Shown here: piece after piece, positions 29,305 through 36,184 of the stretch
Layout of the letters: the number at the start of each line of letters is the position of its first letter
Numbering within the stretch: the first letter of the stretch is position 1
Made by a program: the position numbers and the translations under genes
Source: Peribacillus alkalitolerans
GTDB lineage: Bacteria > Bacillota > Bacilli > Bacillales > DSM-1321
Direction of reading: 5' to 3'
NCBI RefSeq assembly: GCF_010882125.1
Contig: NZ_JAAGVZ010000005.1
Coordinates: forward strand, 186,001 to 250,000
Length of the DNA stretch: 64,000 bases
Notes under the pieces: model-generated
What the model was told of the DNA's origin: nothing
Database searches by the model: none
The model's input: only the letters and a program-made list of their open reading frames with translations

Positions 29305-29518
29305 TCATATAGAACAGCTTCAAGCGATCAATCCAGTTACCCTCCTCTGCTACGGGAGCTGAAGCCTTGATCGCGGTCCCATTTGGTTCATCGTATCGAT
29401 GATAATTCTCATATTCTTGATTTAACCATACCATTCCAAAATAAAAAAGAATAGTAAAGCCTACGAATAGTATAAATACTTTTGTCGTATGCAGGATTAG
29501 TTTAATGGATTGCTTCAT
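29294..29518 (-). CDS. yqzK: YqzK family protein (DUF4227)
   Basis: 74-residue single-pass membrane protein: basic N-terminus [13 protein letters not shown], one membrane helix (about 14-33), then an extracytoplasmic tail. Function unknown; conserved between fur and xerD in Bacillus, which supports the call. ATG 29518 has GGAGG 7 bases before it. Confidence 0.85.
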   Translation of the reverse strand: MKQSIKLILHTTKVFILFVGFTILFYFGMVWLNQEYENYHRYDEPNGTAIKASAPVAEEGNWIDRLKLFYMSGE

Positions 29519-29597
29519 TTGCTTTCCTCCGAACACTTGATATTACAATCTATGCCACGTCGGACAAGATTTATACGTTATTTGGAGGAAAAAGGTC

Positions 29598-29774
29598 CGT
29601 TGATTGTAACGAGAGGCACTTGCTTTCCGTGGGGAGGAGGGAGTCTCCTCGGCGTTACCGCCTGTGGGGTCTCCCACTTCCCTCTTTTTCCCGCTGGAGT
29701 CAAGTGCCCTCCACTACAATCAACTCAGATAGTTAAATAAATTACAAAAAAGCAATAAACTTTAAGAAAACAGC
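29598..29774. repeat. MITE-like dispersed repeat, copy 2 (short form)
   Basis: Starts CGTTGATTGTAACGAGAGGCA and carries the shared core CTCCTCGGCGTTACCGCCTG, then CAAGTGCCCTCCACTACAATC. Right flank CAATAAACTTTAAGAAAACAGC is shared with copies 3 and 4. It lacks the internal 65-base segment of copies 1 and 3. The remainder of the yqzK-fur gap shows no gene. Confidence 0.85.
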
Positions 29775-29781
29775 AAAAATA

Positions 29782-29821
29782 AAAAATGCTTTATTTTCCC
29801 TTTAGAAAATAAAGCATTTTT
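29782..29821. terminator. Terminator after fur
   Basis: AAAAATGCTTTATTTTC / GAAAATAAAGCATTTTT: 17 perfect pairs, 6-base loop, six bases after the fur stop on the minus strand. Confidence 0.85.
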
Positions 29822-29826
29822 ATGTA

Positions 29827-30288
29827 TTATTCTTGTTCGTTATTTTCTTCTTTAGAATGACAACGATGGCAGATTCCATGGAATGTCAATCTATGGTCTT
29901 TGATTTTGAAATTCCAATCCCGCTCTACAATGGCTTCCACATCTTCTAGCAGGTCGTCCTGAATCTCATCAACAGCACCACATTCAATACATACTAAATG
30001 ATGATGAAAATGTGCAGCCCCTTCCTGTCTCAGGTCGTAACGGGAAACGCCATCCCCAAAATTGATTTTATCGACTATTTTAAGTTCAGTTAATAATTCC
30101 AGTGTTCGGTATACAGTTGCTAACCCAATTTCCGGCGATTTCTCTTTTACTAGGAGGTACACGTCTTCAGCACTTAAATGATCCTCTTCGTGCTCTAGTA
30201 AAACTCGGACGGTAGCTTCCCGTTGAGGAGTCAATTTGTAACTGGACGAGTGCAACTGCTTTTTTATTCTATCTAGTCTTGTTTCCAC
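29827..30288 (-). CDS. fur: Ferric uptake regulator Fur
   Basis: 153-residue iron-responsive repressor. N-terminal winged helix (about 10-90: YKLTPQREATVRVLLEHEEDH), dimerisation domain with the His-rich metal site HFHHHLVC and the structural zinc pairs CIEC and CHRC. The start codon is GTG at 30288 with GGGAGGG before it. Transcribed alone from a perfect sigma-A promoter flanked by a PerR-like box. It may be named yqkL/fur in B. subtilis. Confidence 0.95.
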   Translation of the reverse strand: METRLDRIKKQLHSSSYKLTPQREATVRVLLEHEEDHLSAEDVYLLVKEKSPEIGLATVYRTLELLTELKIVDKINFGDGVSRYDLRQEGAAHFHHHLVCIECGAVDEIQDDLLEDVEAIVERDWNFKIKDHRLTFHGICHRCHSKEENNEQE

Positions 30289-30317
30289 AATAATCCCTCC
30301 CTCGCCACTTCCTTACT

Positions 30318-30345
30318 ATTATATCAAATGGGAGGGAACTGTCAA
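30318..30345 (-). promoter_or_regulatory. Sigma-A promoter for fur
   Basis: Minus strand TTGACA (30345-30340), 16 bases, TATAAT (30323-30318): both hexamers are perfect consensus. Transcription should start about 20 bases before the GTG. Confidence 0.8.
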
Positions 30346-30346
30346 A

Positions 30347-30361
30347 ATACAATTATTATAA
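30347..30361 (-). promoter_or_regulatory. PerR-box-like site upstream of fur
   Basis: Minus-strand TTATAATAATTGTAT agrees with the PerR box TTATAATNATTATAA at 12 of 14 defined positions and sits immediately upstream of the -35. PerR control of fur is known in B. subtilis. A Fur box is not evident here. Confidence 0.5.
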
Positions 30362-30395
30362 ATAAATATAAATAATGATTATTAAATAAAAATTA

Positions 30396-31049
30396 TTATT
30401 TTTTAATAAAATTATCACCAATTACAGTTTTCATTAAGGGAGGGGAAAAATAAGCTTCTATTGCAGCCGCTCCTGACAAAAGCAAGAAGCTAATGAGTAA
30501 GGAAAATACATATTTAAAAATGATTGGCTTCAATGGTTCACGAACGTTCTTCATTATAATCCGTCGAACAATTTTAATGGTTAATGATAACGCTAACGTG
30601 GTGATGAAGATAAAAACAGGTACAATCAATATATTTTGTGGAAGTATCGATACAAAGGCTACACCAAATCCACTCCACCCCATTTGATTCACAAGGAATC
30701 CTACAGTGAACCCTACGACCATCCCTTTTAAAAACAATAATATCAATATGACCGGAATGCCGATGATTGAAACTCCTAATATCCATATTAGGACAATGTA
30801 TTTCATATTATGCTGAAGGCTTTGAAGAAACATATCATAAGAAGGGGATAAATTCCCTTCTGAAACTTGTCCGAAAAATTGTCCCAAATAATAGAACAAA
30901 TCTTCCTTTTGAGTAAAGCTTAAACTATTGACGATGACTGCCCCGAAGATAACCCCCATCAAAAATAAGACAATGATAAATACATACAATGAGGAATGTT
31001 CATTGAAATGAGCGATTGCTACGTTTTGAAAGGCCGATTTTTTCTTCAT
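30396..31049 (-). CDS. spoIIM: Stage II sporulation protein M
   Basis: 217-residue membrane protein (DUF95) with about five helices. With SpoIID and SpoIIP it forms the DMP complex that remodels septal peptidoglycan and drives engulfment of the forespore. N-terminal cytoplasmic KKKSAFQNVAIAHFNEH, then membrane spans. Position next to fur is conserved in Bacillus. Confidence 0.93.
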   Translation of the reverse strand: MKKKSAFQNVAIAHFNEHSSLYVFIIVLFLMGVIFGAVIVNSLSFTQKEDLFYYLGQFFGQVSEGNLSPSYDMFLQSLQHNMKYIVLIWILGVSIIGIPVILILLFLKGMVVGFTVGFLVNQMGWSGFGVAFVSILPQNILIVPVFIFITTLALSLTIKIVRRIIMKNVREPLKPIIFKYVFSLLISFLLLSGAAAIEAYFSPPLMKTVIGDNFIKK

Positions 31050-31188
31050 TCTATTTTTTCCTCCTGTTTTATGCTTACTAGATTGTATGGATGATCTAAG
31101 CCATTTATGACAGGAGGATTACATTTTTCAATTTGGTAGTTTTATAGAAAGGCTCTGTTAATCTAGCCTTTTATTTTTCTGCAAAAAA

Positions 31189-31459
31189 GCTCTTTTCGTA
31201 TAGGTTATTGTTTATAGACTATAAAGTTTATTTGTTGCTTTCCGCGGGGAGGGATGGGGGCCTCCTCGGCGTTACCGCCTGTAGGGTCTCCCACTTCCCA
31301 CTTTTTCCCCCCGGACATTGAATAAACTTCCTCGAATAAACACCGTACCAAGGAAATGCGAATACATTTTCGAGGAGTCAAGTACCCTCCGCTACAATCA
31401 ACTCAGATCGTTAAAATTAAATTACATTCAAAAATCAACCAAACTTTACGAAACCAACC
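31189..31459. repeat. MITE-like dispersed repeat, copy 3 (long form)
   Basis: Left flank GCTCTTTTCGTATAGG and right flank CAAACTTTACGAAACCAACC are imperfect inverted repeats. The core CTCCTCGGCGTTACCGCCTG is present at 31262-31281. It includes the internal segment of about 65 bases (GGACATTGAATAAACTTCC to TTTTCGAGGAGTC) also seen in copy 1. Its left outer hairpin arm (GATTGYAGCG) is missing. Occupies most of the spoIIM-nudF gap. Confidence 0.85.
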
Positions 31460-31463
31460 AAAA

Positions 31464-31494
31464 ACAAAAAAAAGCACCGGCTAATATCCGATGC
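31464..31494 (-). terminator. Terminator after nudF
   Basis: Minus strand GCATCGG, 7-base loop, CCGGTGC followed by eight T. Confidence 0.85.
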
Positions 31495-31502
31495 ATTCTG
31501 TA

Positions 31503-32060
31503 TTATTTCCCCATCAGCTGCTGTAGTTGTAAATATTGAACAGCGTACGCAGTCTTGGCGTCTTGAATTTTTTCTTCTTTTATATATTGCATTGCTTCTT
31601 CTAACGTCAGCTCTAGCAATTCAACAAATTCGTCATCATCACACGCTGCCGACTCATCTTTTTTCTTTAACCCTTTAGCTACAAAAAGATGGATAATCTC
31701 ATCTGCAAATCCAGGTGATGTGTAAAAAGAGATTAGTGGCTCCATTGTTTCACACTCGTATCCTGTTTCTTCATCTAACTCTCGTTTGGCTGTATTCAAT
31801 GGCTCTTCCCCAGGTTCAAGCTTACCTGCAGGTATTTCTACCAAGCTTCTTTCCATCGCTTTACGGTATTGCTCTACCATGATGATTCTTCCCTCATCTG
31901 TAATTGCTATTACGGCCACAGCCCCTGGGTGCTTGACGATTTCTCTTTTGCTTGTTTTCCCATCTGGAAGAGTAACTTCATCCACTTGAAGGCTGATCAC
32001 CTTTCCAGAATAGATAGGCTTTGTTGAAATCGTGACTTCTTCAAATTTTTTCATATCCAT
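31503..32060 (-). CDS. nudF: ADP-ribose pyrophosphatase NudF
   Basis: 185-residue Nudix hydrolase cleaving ADP-ribose to AMP and ribose 5-phosphate. The Nudix box G-x5-E-x7-REUxEExGU is complete: GKLEPGEEPLNTAKRELDEE then TGY. ATG 32060 has AGGAG 7 bases before it and gives the B. subtilis length of 185; the longer frame has no ribosome site. Diverges from mciZ. Confidence 0.94.
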   Translation of the reverse strand: MDMKKFEEVTISTKPIYSGKVISLQVDEVTLPDGKTSKREIVKHPGAVAVIAITDEGRIIMVEQYRKAMERSLVEIPAGKLEPGEEPLNTAKRELDEETGYECETMEPLISFYTSPGFADEIIHLFVAKGLKKKDESAACDDDEFVELLELTLEEAMQYIKEEKIQDAKTAYAVQYLQLQQLMGK

Positions 32061-32074
32061 ATTGAATCTCCTAG

Positions 32075-32104
32075 TTCTATTTTTTGACCTATTGTTCATA
32101 CATT
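32075..32104 (+). promoter_or_regulatory. Sigma-E-like promoter for mciZ
   Basis: TTCTATT (32075-32081), 15 bases, CATACATT (32097-32104). The -10 is a perfect sigma-E CATACANT; the -35 is partial. It lies 30 bases before mciZ, which is sigma-E-dependent in B. subtilis. Confidence 0.5.
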
Positions 32105-32133
32105 TTACCATTATACCAATCGGAGGTTATCCT

Positions 32134-32289
32134 ATGAAAATCTATGTGCATGAAAAAGGAATTACTCTTAGTGGCAAGGCATGGGAAATCAAACACAAAT
32201 TGAAAGAATACAGTCAGCAATATCAATATGTTCAGCAATGGATCGATGGAATCTCTCAAAACAACTCTTGTAAAAAAGTGAAAGAATAG
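32134..32289 (+). CDS. mciZ: Z-ring inhibitor MciZ
   Basis: 51-residue peptide related to B. subtilis MciZ (40 aa), which caps FtsZ filaments and blocks Z-ring formation in the mother cell during sporulation. Conserved centre GKAWEIKHKLKEYSQQYQYV then QQWI. This protein has a longer, polar C-terminal tail (about 10 residues more). ATG 32134 has CGGAGG before it; the 34 codons upstream in frame overlap nudF and lack a ribosome site. Position between nudF and yqkF matches B. subtilis. Confidence 0.88.
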   Translation: MKIYVHEKGITLSGKAWEIKHKLKEYSQQYQYVQQWIDGISQNNSCKKVKE

Positions 32290-32357
32290 GCGTTTATTTA
32301 GGAAAGTTCATTCTCTTTCGATACAATATAGATAAATTGGTTCGAAGGAGCGGTCAT

Positions 32358-33278
32358 ATGAAAAAAAGACAATTAGGCAAATCCAATTTGTATGTTTCAG
32401 AAATTGGACTTGGTGCGATGTCGCTTGGCACAAATCCAATAAAATCTGCTGCAATTATTTCAGCTGCTCTAGAGGAAGGCATCAATTTCATTGATACGGC
32501 TGACCTTTATGATTATGGATTGAATGAAGAGCTGGTTGGACATGCCATCAAATCTCGCCGTAAGGATATCATTCTTGCAACAAAGGTTGGTAATCGGTGG
32601 AATGATGACAAACAAGGCTGGAGATGGGATGCTTCCAAATCGTATATTTTTGAAGCAGTCAAGGGTAGCCTTCGACGCCTCCAAACAGATTATATCGATT
32701 TATATCAATTACATGGCGGAACGATGGAAGACAACCACGATGAAGTAATTGAAGCATTCGAAGAATTAAAACGTGAAGGGCTAATTTTGAATTATGGAAT
32801 TTCTTCTATTCGACCGAATGTCATACACTCATTTTCTAAGAAAGCTTCCCTTTCATCTGTTATGATGCAATATAGCGTTTTGGATCGTCGTCCAGAGGAA
32901 GTCATGCCTGTTTTGGATGCGAACGGAATCAGCATGATTGCTCGAGGACCTTTGGCTAAAGGTTTGTTAAGCGAAAAATTGCTCGATAAAGCGTCTCCAA
33001 GTATTTTGGAAAAAGGATATCTGGATTATTCCTTTAACGATTTGAAGGAGTTACTCGAGTCACTACGTGAAAAGTTTGCTGAGCTAAACATGAATGCAGT
33101 AGCGCTTCATTATGTACTTTCCCATCCTACCGTTGCGACCGTGATTCCCGGTGCGAGTTCAATCGAACAGGTTCGCGAAAATGCCCGTGCTGTCAAAGCT
33201 GGACATTTGACGCGTGAAGAGGTGGATTGGATTAAAGATATTTCGAAGGCGAGTGTGTATTTGGACCATCGGATTTAG
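32358..33278 (+). CDS. yqkF: Aldo/keto reductase YqkF
   Basis: 306-residue NADPH-dependent (beta/alpha)8-barrel oxidoreductase. Catalytic Asp/Tyr in FIDTADLYDYGLNEELVG, Lys in ILATKVGNRW, and the His of DLYQLHGGT. Substrate unknown; the protein is close in length to B. subtilis YqkF (306). ATG 32358 has AAGGAGCGG before it. Confidence 0.92.
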   Translation: MKKRQLGKSNLYVSEIGLGAMSLGTNPIKSAAIISAALEEGINFIDTADLYDYGLNEELVGHAIKSRRKDIILATKVGNRWNDDKQGWRWDASKSYIFEAVKGSLRRLQTDYIDLYQLHGGTMEDNHDEVIEAFEELKREGLILNYGISSIRPNVIHSFSKKASLSSVMMQYSVLDRRPEEVMPVLDANGISMIARGPLAKGLLSEKLLDKASPSILEKGYLDYSFNDLKELLESLREKFAELNMNAVALHYVLSHPTVATVIPGASSIEQVRENARAVKAGHLTREEVDWIKDISKASVYLDHRI

Positions 33279-33386
33279 TGTTTTTTTCAGAACACTTGGC
33301 TGCGCAAGCTTTGCCGGCGATGATTTCCACTTGTTCATAAAAATTGGTCTCTACTTCGACTTCCTTCTATATTAAAAGAATAAAAT

Positions 33387-33422
33387 AAGGCTTCTGTCTC
33401 ATCGTTGACAGGAGCCTTTTCT
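33387..33422. terminator. Bidirectional terminator between yqkF and yqkE
   Basis: AAGGCT-t-CTGTC / GACAG-g-AGCCTT with T-runs on both strands; closes the converging genes. Confidence 0.85.
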
Positions 33423-33426
33423 GTAA

Positions 33427-33687
33427 TTATTTTTTATAATCAGCCCAATTCATTGGGTTCTCATTTAATAATTCTTCAAACGTTTTATTTTTCTCTTTTC
33501 GTTTTAGCTCTTCTTTTCGTTTCAATTCTTCCTGCTCTTTTTTCGCCTGTTCCTCAGCAGACAACTGAGATTTCGTTTCTTTTAGTTTGTCTAGTATCTG
33601 CGCATTCAGCATATCCCCAAGCGTCAATTTCTCCTTTTTTTGACTGTTTGATTGTGGTCGCTGAGACTGAGTTTTTTTCTTTTTCAT
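33427..33687 (-). CDS. yqkE: YqkE family protein (DUF3886)
   Basis: 86-residue, highly charged, soluble protein. N-terminal Lys/Gln-rich part, then KLTLGDMLNAQILDKLKETK and a long Glu/Lys helix likely to form a coiled coil (about 45-75), ending EELLNENPMNWADYKK. Function unknown. ATG 33687 has GGAGG 8 bases before it. Confidence 0.85.
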   Translation of the reverse strand: MKKKKTQSQRPQSNSQKKEKLTLGDMLNAQILDKLKETKSQLSAEEQAKKEQEELKRKEELKRKEKNKTFEELLNENPMNWADYKK

Positions 33688-33784
33688 TTGATGATCCTCC
33701 ACGGTTACTTGTGTATGTATTATAGCATAATGCGGTTTTGGATTAATGATTTTGGATTTGATTTCTTAATAATCTCTGCTTTTA

Positions 33785-33947
33785 TGCACGATAATTAAAC
33801 ATTTGTGCACTTTATTATAAAAATGCGCTTGATAATGAAATTTTGCGCTTTTTAGTGTCCGTTTTTGCTTTTTACGTGATGGATTTGCCTTTTAACATAC
33901 CATTGTGCTTCTTACTCGATGGGTTTGCTTTTTAACATAAAGCACAT
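33785..33947. repeat. Degenerate tandem repeat, period about 20 bases, 8 units
   Basis: TGC-starting units begin at 33785, 33806, 33824, 33844, 33866, 33886, 33906 and 33926. Typical unit: TGCTTTTTAACATACCATTG or TGCTTTTTACGTGATGGATT; the last four are spaced exactly 20 bases. It fills the gap between yqkE and yqkD and ends about 100 bases before yqkD. Non-coding on both strands. Confidence 0.65.
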
Positions 33948-34047
33948 TTTTCATAGTTACACGCCTTTTTTGGGAACTTTTTCAAATTTAGTGATACACT
34001 AATTCATATACTATATATGAAGTTCCACGTTCATGGAGGGATGGACT

Positions 34048-34962
34048 TTGAAAAAAGGCGGACTTTGGATTTTGTTTGGTTTCATCTTATATATAGTCGG
34101 GATTGGTGTGTTTTTCACTAATCGCATCATGTTTTTGAAGAAAAAAGAGGATGAGTTCATTTGGCAACGCGAAGTCGGAGCAAAACGAATTTCTCCACAG
34201 GCACTGCAGCAACTACCTCAATCAAAGATAAAAGTGTCTTCTCCCTTTGGCTATGAATTGGATTGTCTATTCGTACATCCTTATCCCTATAATAAATGGA
34301 TGATTTTCTGTCATGGAATTACAGAGAACAAATATAACTCTGTAAAATATATGAATCTTTTTATTGAACGTGGCTTTAACGCGATCATATACGACCATCG
34401 CAGACATGGGCTTTCTGGCGGCAAAACGAGCAGCTACGGCCATTATGAAAAATGGGATTTGAAGGCAGTCATTGACGAACTAAAAAAACGTGAAGGAGTG
34501 GATGTGCAATTCGGCATTCACGGTGAATCGATGGGGGCTGTCACAGCATTGTTGTATGGCGGAACGATTGCCGATGATCCAGCTTTTTATATTGTCGATT
34601 GCCCATTCTCAGATTTCACCGACCAATTGAAGCACCGACTGAAAGTCGATTTCAAAATACCTTCTCCTCTTGTCCTTCCGATTGCTGATGCCTTCTTGAA
34701 GCTTCGCGAAGGCTATACTTTTAAGGAGGTATCTCCTATTTCGTCCATTAAACAGATTCAAAAGCCTATTTTGTTTATCCATAGCGCGAGTGATGACTTC
34801 ATCCTTGCTGATATGACCCGTAGTCTATACGAACAGAAGCAAGGACCGAAACAGTTGTTTATCGCGTCTAAAGGAGTTCATGCCCAATCATTGAATGAAA
34901 ATATGAAGGAATATGAAGAAGCAGTGGATGAATTTTTAGTCCAATATGGAAAAATGCACTGA
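34048..34962 (+). CDS. yqkD: Alpha/beta hydrolase YqkD
   Basis: 304-residue membrane-anchored serine hydrolase. N-terminal membrane helix (about 5-25); oxyanion region FCHGITENKYNS; YDHRRHGLSGGKTSSYGHYE; nucleophile elbow GIHGESMGAVTALLYGG (Ser); acid in HSASDDFI; catalytic His in KGVHAQSL. Substrate unknown. The start is TTG 34048 with GGAGGG 7 bases before it, giving MKKGGLWILFG; the upstream ATG lies inside that ribosome site. Confidence 0.9.
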   Translation: MKKGGLWILFGFILYIVGIGVFFTNRIMFLKKKEDEFIWQREVGAKRISPQALQQLPQSKIKVSSPFGYELDCLFVHPYPYNKWMIFCHGITENKYNSVKYMNLFIERGFNAIIYDHRRHGLSGGKTSSYGHYEKWDLKAVIDELKKREGVDVQFGIHGESMGAVTALLYGGTIADDPAFYIVDCPFSDFTDQLKHRLKVDFKIPSPLVLPIADAFLKLREGYTFKEVSPISSIKQIQKPILFIHSASDDFILADMTRSLYEQKQGPKQLFIASKGVHAQSLNENMKEYEEAVDEFLVQYGKMH

Positions 34963-34984
34963 TTTGAATCAGTGCACTTTTTTT
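34955..34984. terminator. Shared terminator containing both stop codons of yqkD and yqkB
   Basis: TGCACTGATT / AATCAGTGCA, 10 perfect pairs, TG loop, T-runs on both strands. The stop of yqkD (34960-34962) and that of yqkB (34969-34971) both lie within the hairpin. Confidence 0.9.
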
Positions 34985-35295
34985 ACGAATCCCATTCTAG
35001 GATTCAGCATACCGCCAGGGCTCTTTAATTGAAAGCAGTTTGCATCTTTAACAAAATCAATCTTCATGATGTCATCCATGAAAATTTGTTTTGATTTCTC
35101 CACATAGATGTCGCCTGCGTTCGTCTCTACCTTTTGATCGTCATCATCCAGTTCAGAAACAAACCATAACGTAGGGACTCCATTCACTACACATCCGCAG
35201 CCTTCTGTATCATACTTTAATTTTAGATATCCGTCCTGTTCTTGCGTTTTTTCAATCAGTTTGGCTTTTGCTGTATCTGTCCAGGTGATTATCAT
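34969..35295 (-). CDS. yqkB: HesB/IscA-like protein YqkB
   Basis: 108-residue HesB-fold protein. Cysteines are C33 and C35 (GCGC) and C87, unlike the CxnCGC pattern of true A-type iron-sulfur carriers. Likely binds iron or iron-sulfur, exact role unknown. Starts with MIITWTDTAK; ribosome site AAGGAGAGG. Confidence 0.88.
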   Translation of the reverse strand: MIITWTDTAKAKLIEKTQEQDGYLKLKYDTEGCGCVVNGVPTLWFVSELDDDDQKVETNAGDIYVEKSKQIFMDDIMKIDFVKDANCFQLKSPGGMLNPRMGFVKKVH

Positions 35296-35460
35296 AGAAT
35301 CCTCTCCTTAATTGAAAAAGTTTAAACGCCCTATACCTAATACTCATCAGGTTCCCGCTATAATTGTAGCATGTTTAGAAAAGCATTGAAAAAGGAAAGA
35401 CTTATCGGTAGGATTAAGGTAAAATGTAGCAATACTGTGAACTTTTGAAGGAGGATTTTT

Positions 35461-35670
35461 ATGTCTAAAGTACAAATCAAAGTAAATGATAACGGTTCAT
35501 TCCGTGTTACTGGCGATGTTGAACTTATCGATGGGGAAGGCAATGTGTTTGAACCCAAACCAGCATTTTCTCTTTGCCGCTGTGGCCTTTCTGCTAAAAT
35601 GCCATATTGTGATGCTTCACATAAAGGGAGATTCGAATCTGTCGTACGCGTGGAAAAACCAACTGAATAA
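35461..35670 (+). CDS. CDGSH iron-sulfur domain protein
   Basis: 69-residue protein with one CDGSH [2Fe-2S] site of the mitoNEET type: ligands C39, C41, C50 and H54 in LCRCGLSAKMPYCDASHK. An N-terminal beta strand segment (VTGDVELIDGEGN) is typical of bacterial single-domain members. Possible redox or iron-sulfur transfer role. The ribosome site is AAGGAGGATTTTT. Own terminator. Confidence 0.9.
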   Translation: MSKVQIKVNDNGSFRVTGDVELIDGEGNVFEPKPAFSLCRCGLSAKMPYCDASHKGRFESVVRVEKPTE

Positions 35671-35684
35671 TGAGCTTTCTATTA

Positions 35685-35716
35685 AAGCAGCACACAAATT
35701 TGTGCTGCTTCTTTTT
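35685..35716 (+). terminator. Terminator of the CDGSH gene
   Basis: AAGCAGCACA / TGTGCTGCTT, 10 pairs, followed by CTTTTTG. A further hairpin AACAATC/GATTGTT lies at about 35770-35795, at the 3' side of yqjX. Confidence 0.85.
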
Positions 35717-35818
35717 GAAGTCAGAGCAGTGCCAGCTATGACCACATGACGTCTGCGCCTTAAACCCGTAGAACAATCTGCTTTCGGATTGTTTTGATGG
35801 CGCTTACGCTTTTTCTTG

Positions 35819-36151
35819 TTACGAGTAAAAACGGACATCCACAATATCGATTAGAGCCACATAATGCTTATCCTCAAAGCGATCTACCACATGGAGCTGT
35901 TTTTTAAAATCATTGTAATAATGAATGAATCCAATCAGTAAATGATGACGACGGTTTTCGTAGTACGTAATGGCAACAAGAGAGCGGCACTCCATCGCTT
36001 CCCCGATGACGGAATTCATCTCTTCTAACTGCTGTTCATCGAGTAATGCCTTTTGTTCATACGTATCTTCGTGCGCCCAATCCCGTAGCATCTTCACATG
36101 CTCAGGCAGCATCATCGCTGTCCATTTAATACGACCTCGATCTCGAATCAT
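35819..36151 (-). CDS. yqjX: YolD-like protein (YqjX)
   Basis: 110-residue YolD family protein. MIRDRGRIKWTAMMLPEHV is the family's N-terminal signature, followed by an Sm-like beta domain. YolD-type genes commonly pair with a Y-family DNA polymerase gene, as here with yqjW 33 bases upstream. ATG 36151 is chosen because GGAGG is 7 bases before it. Possibly a polymerase-associated SOS factor; role unproven. Confidence 0.85.
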   Translation of the reverse strand: MIRDRGRIKWTAMMLPEHVKMLRDWAHEDTYEQKALLDEQQLEEMNSVIGEAMECRSLVAITYYENRRHHLLIGFIHYYNDFKKQLHVVDRFEDKHYVALIDIVDVRFYS

Positions 36152-36184
36152 GATCATCCCTCCCCTTTTTCAATAACACTTAGC

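Noticed and set aside
35617-35844. Minus-strand frames overlapping the CDGSH gene
   Set aside because: Shadows of the CDGSH gene and its terminator; no ribosome site.
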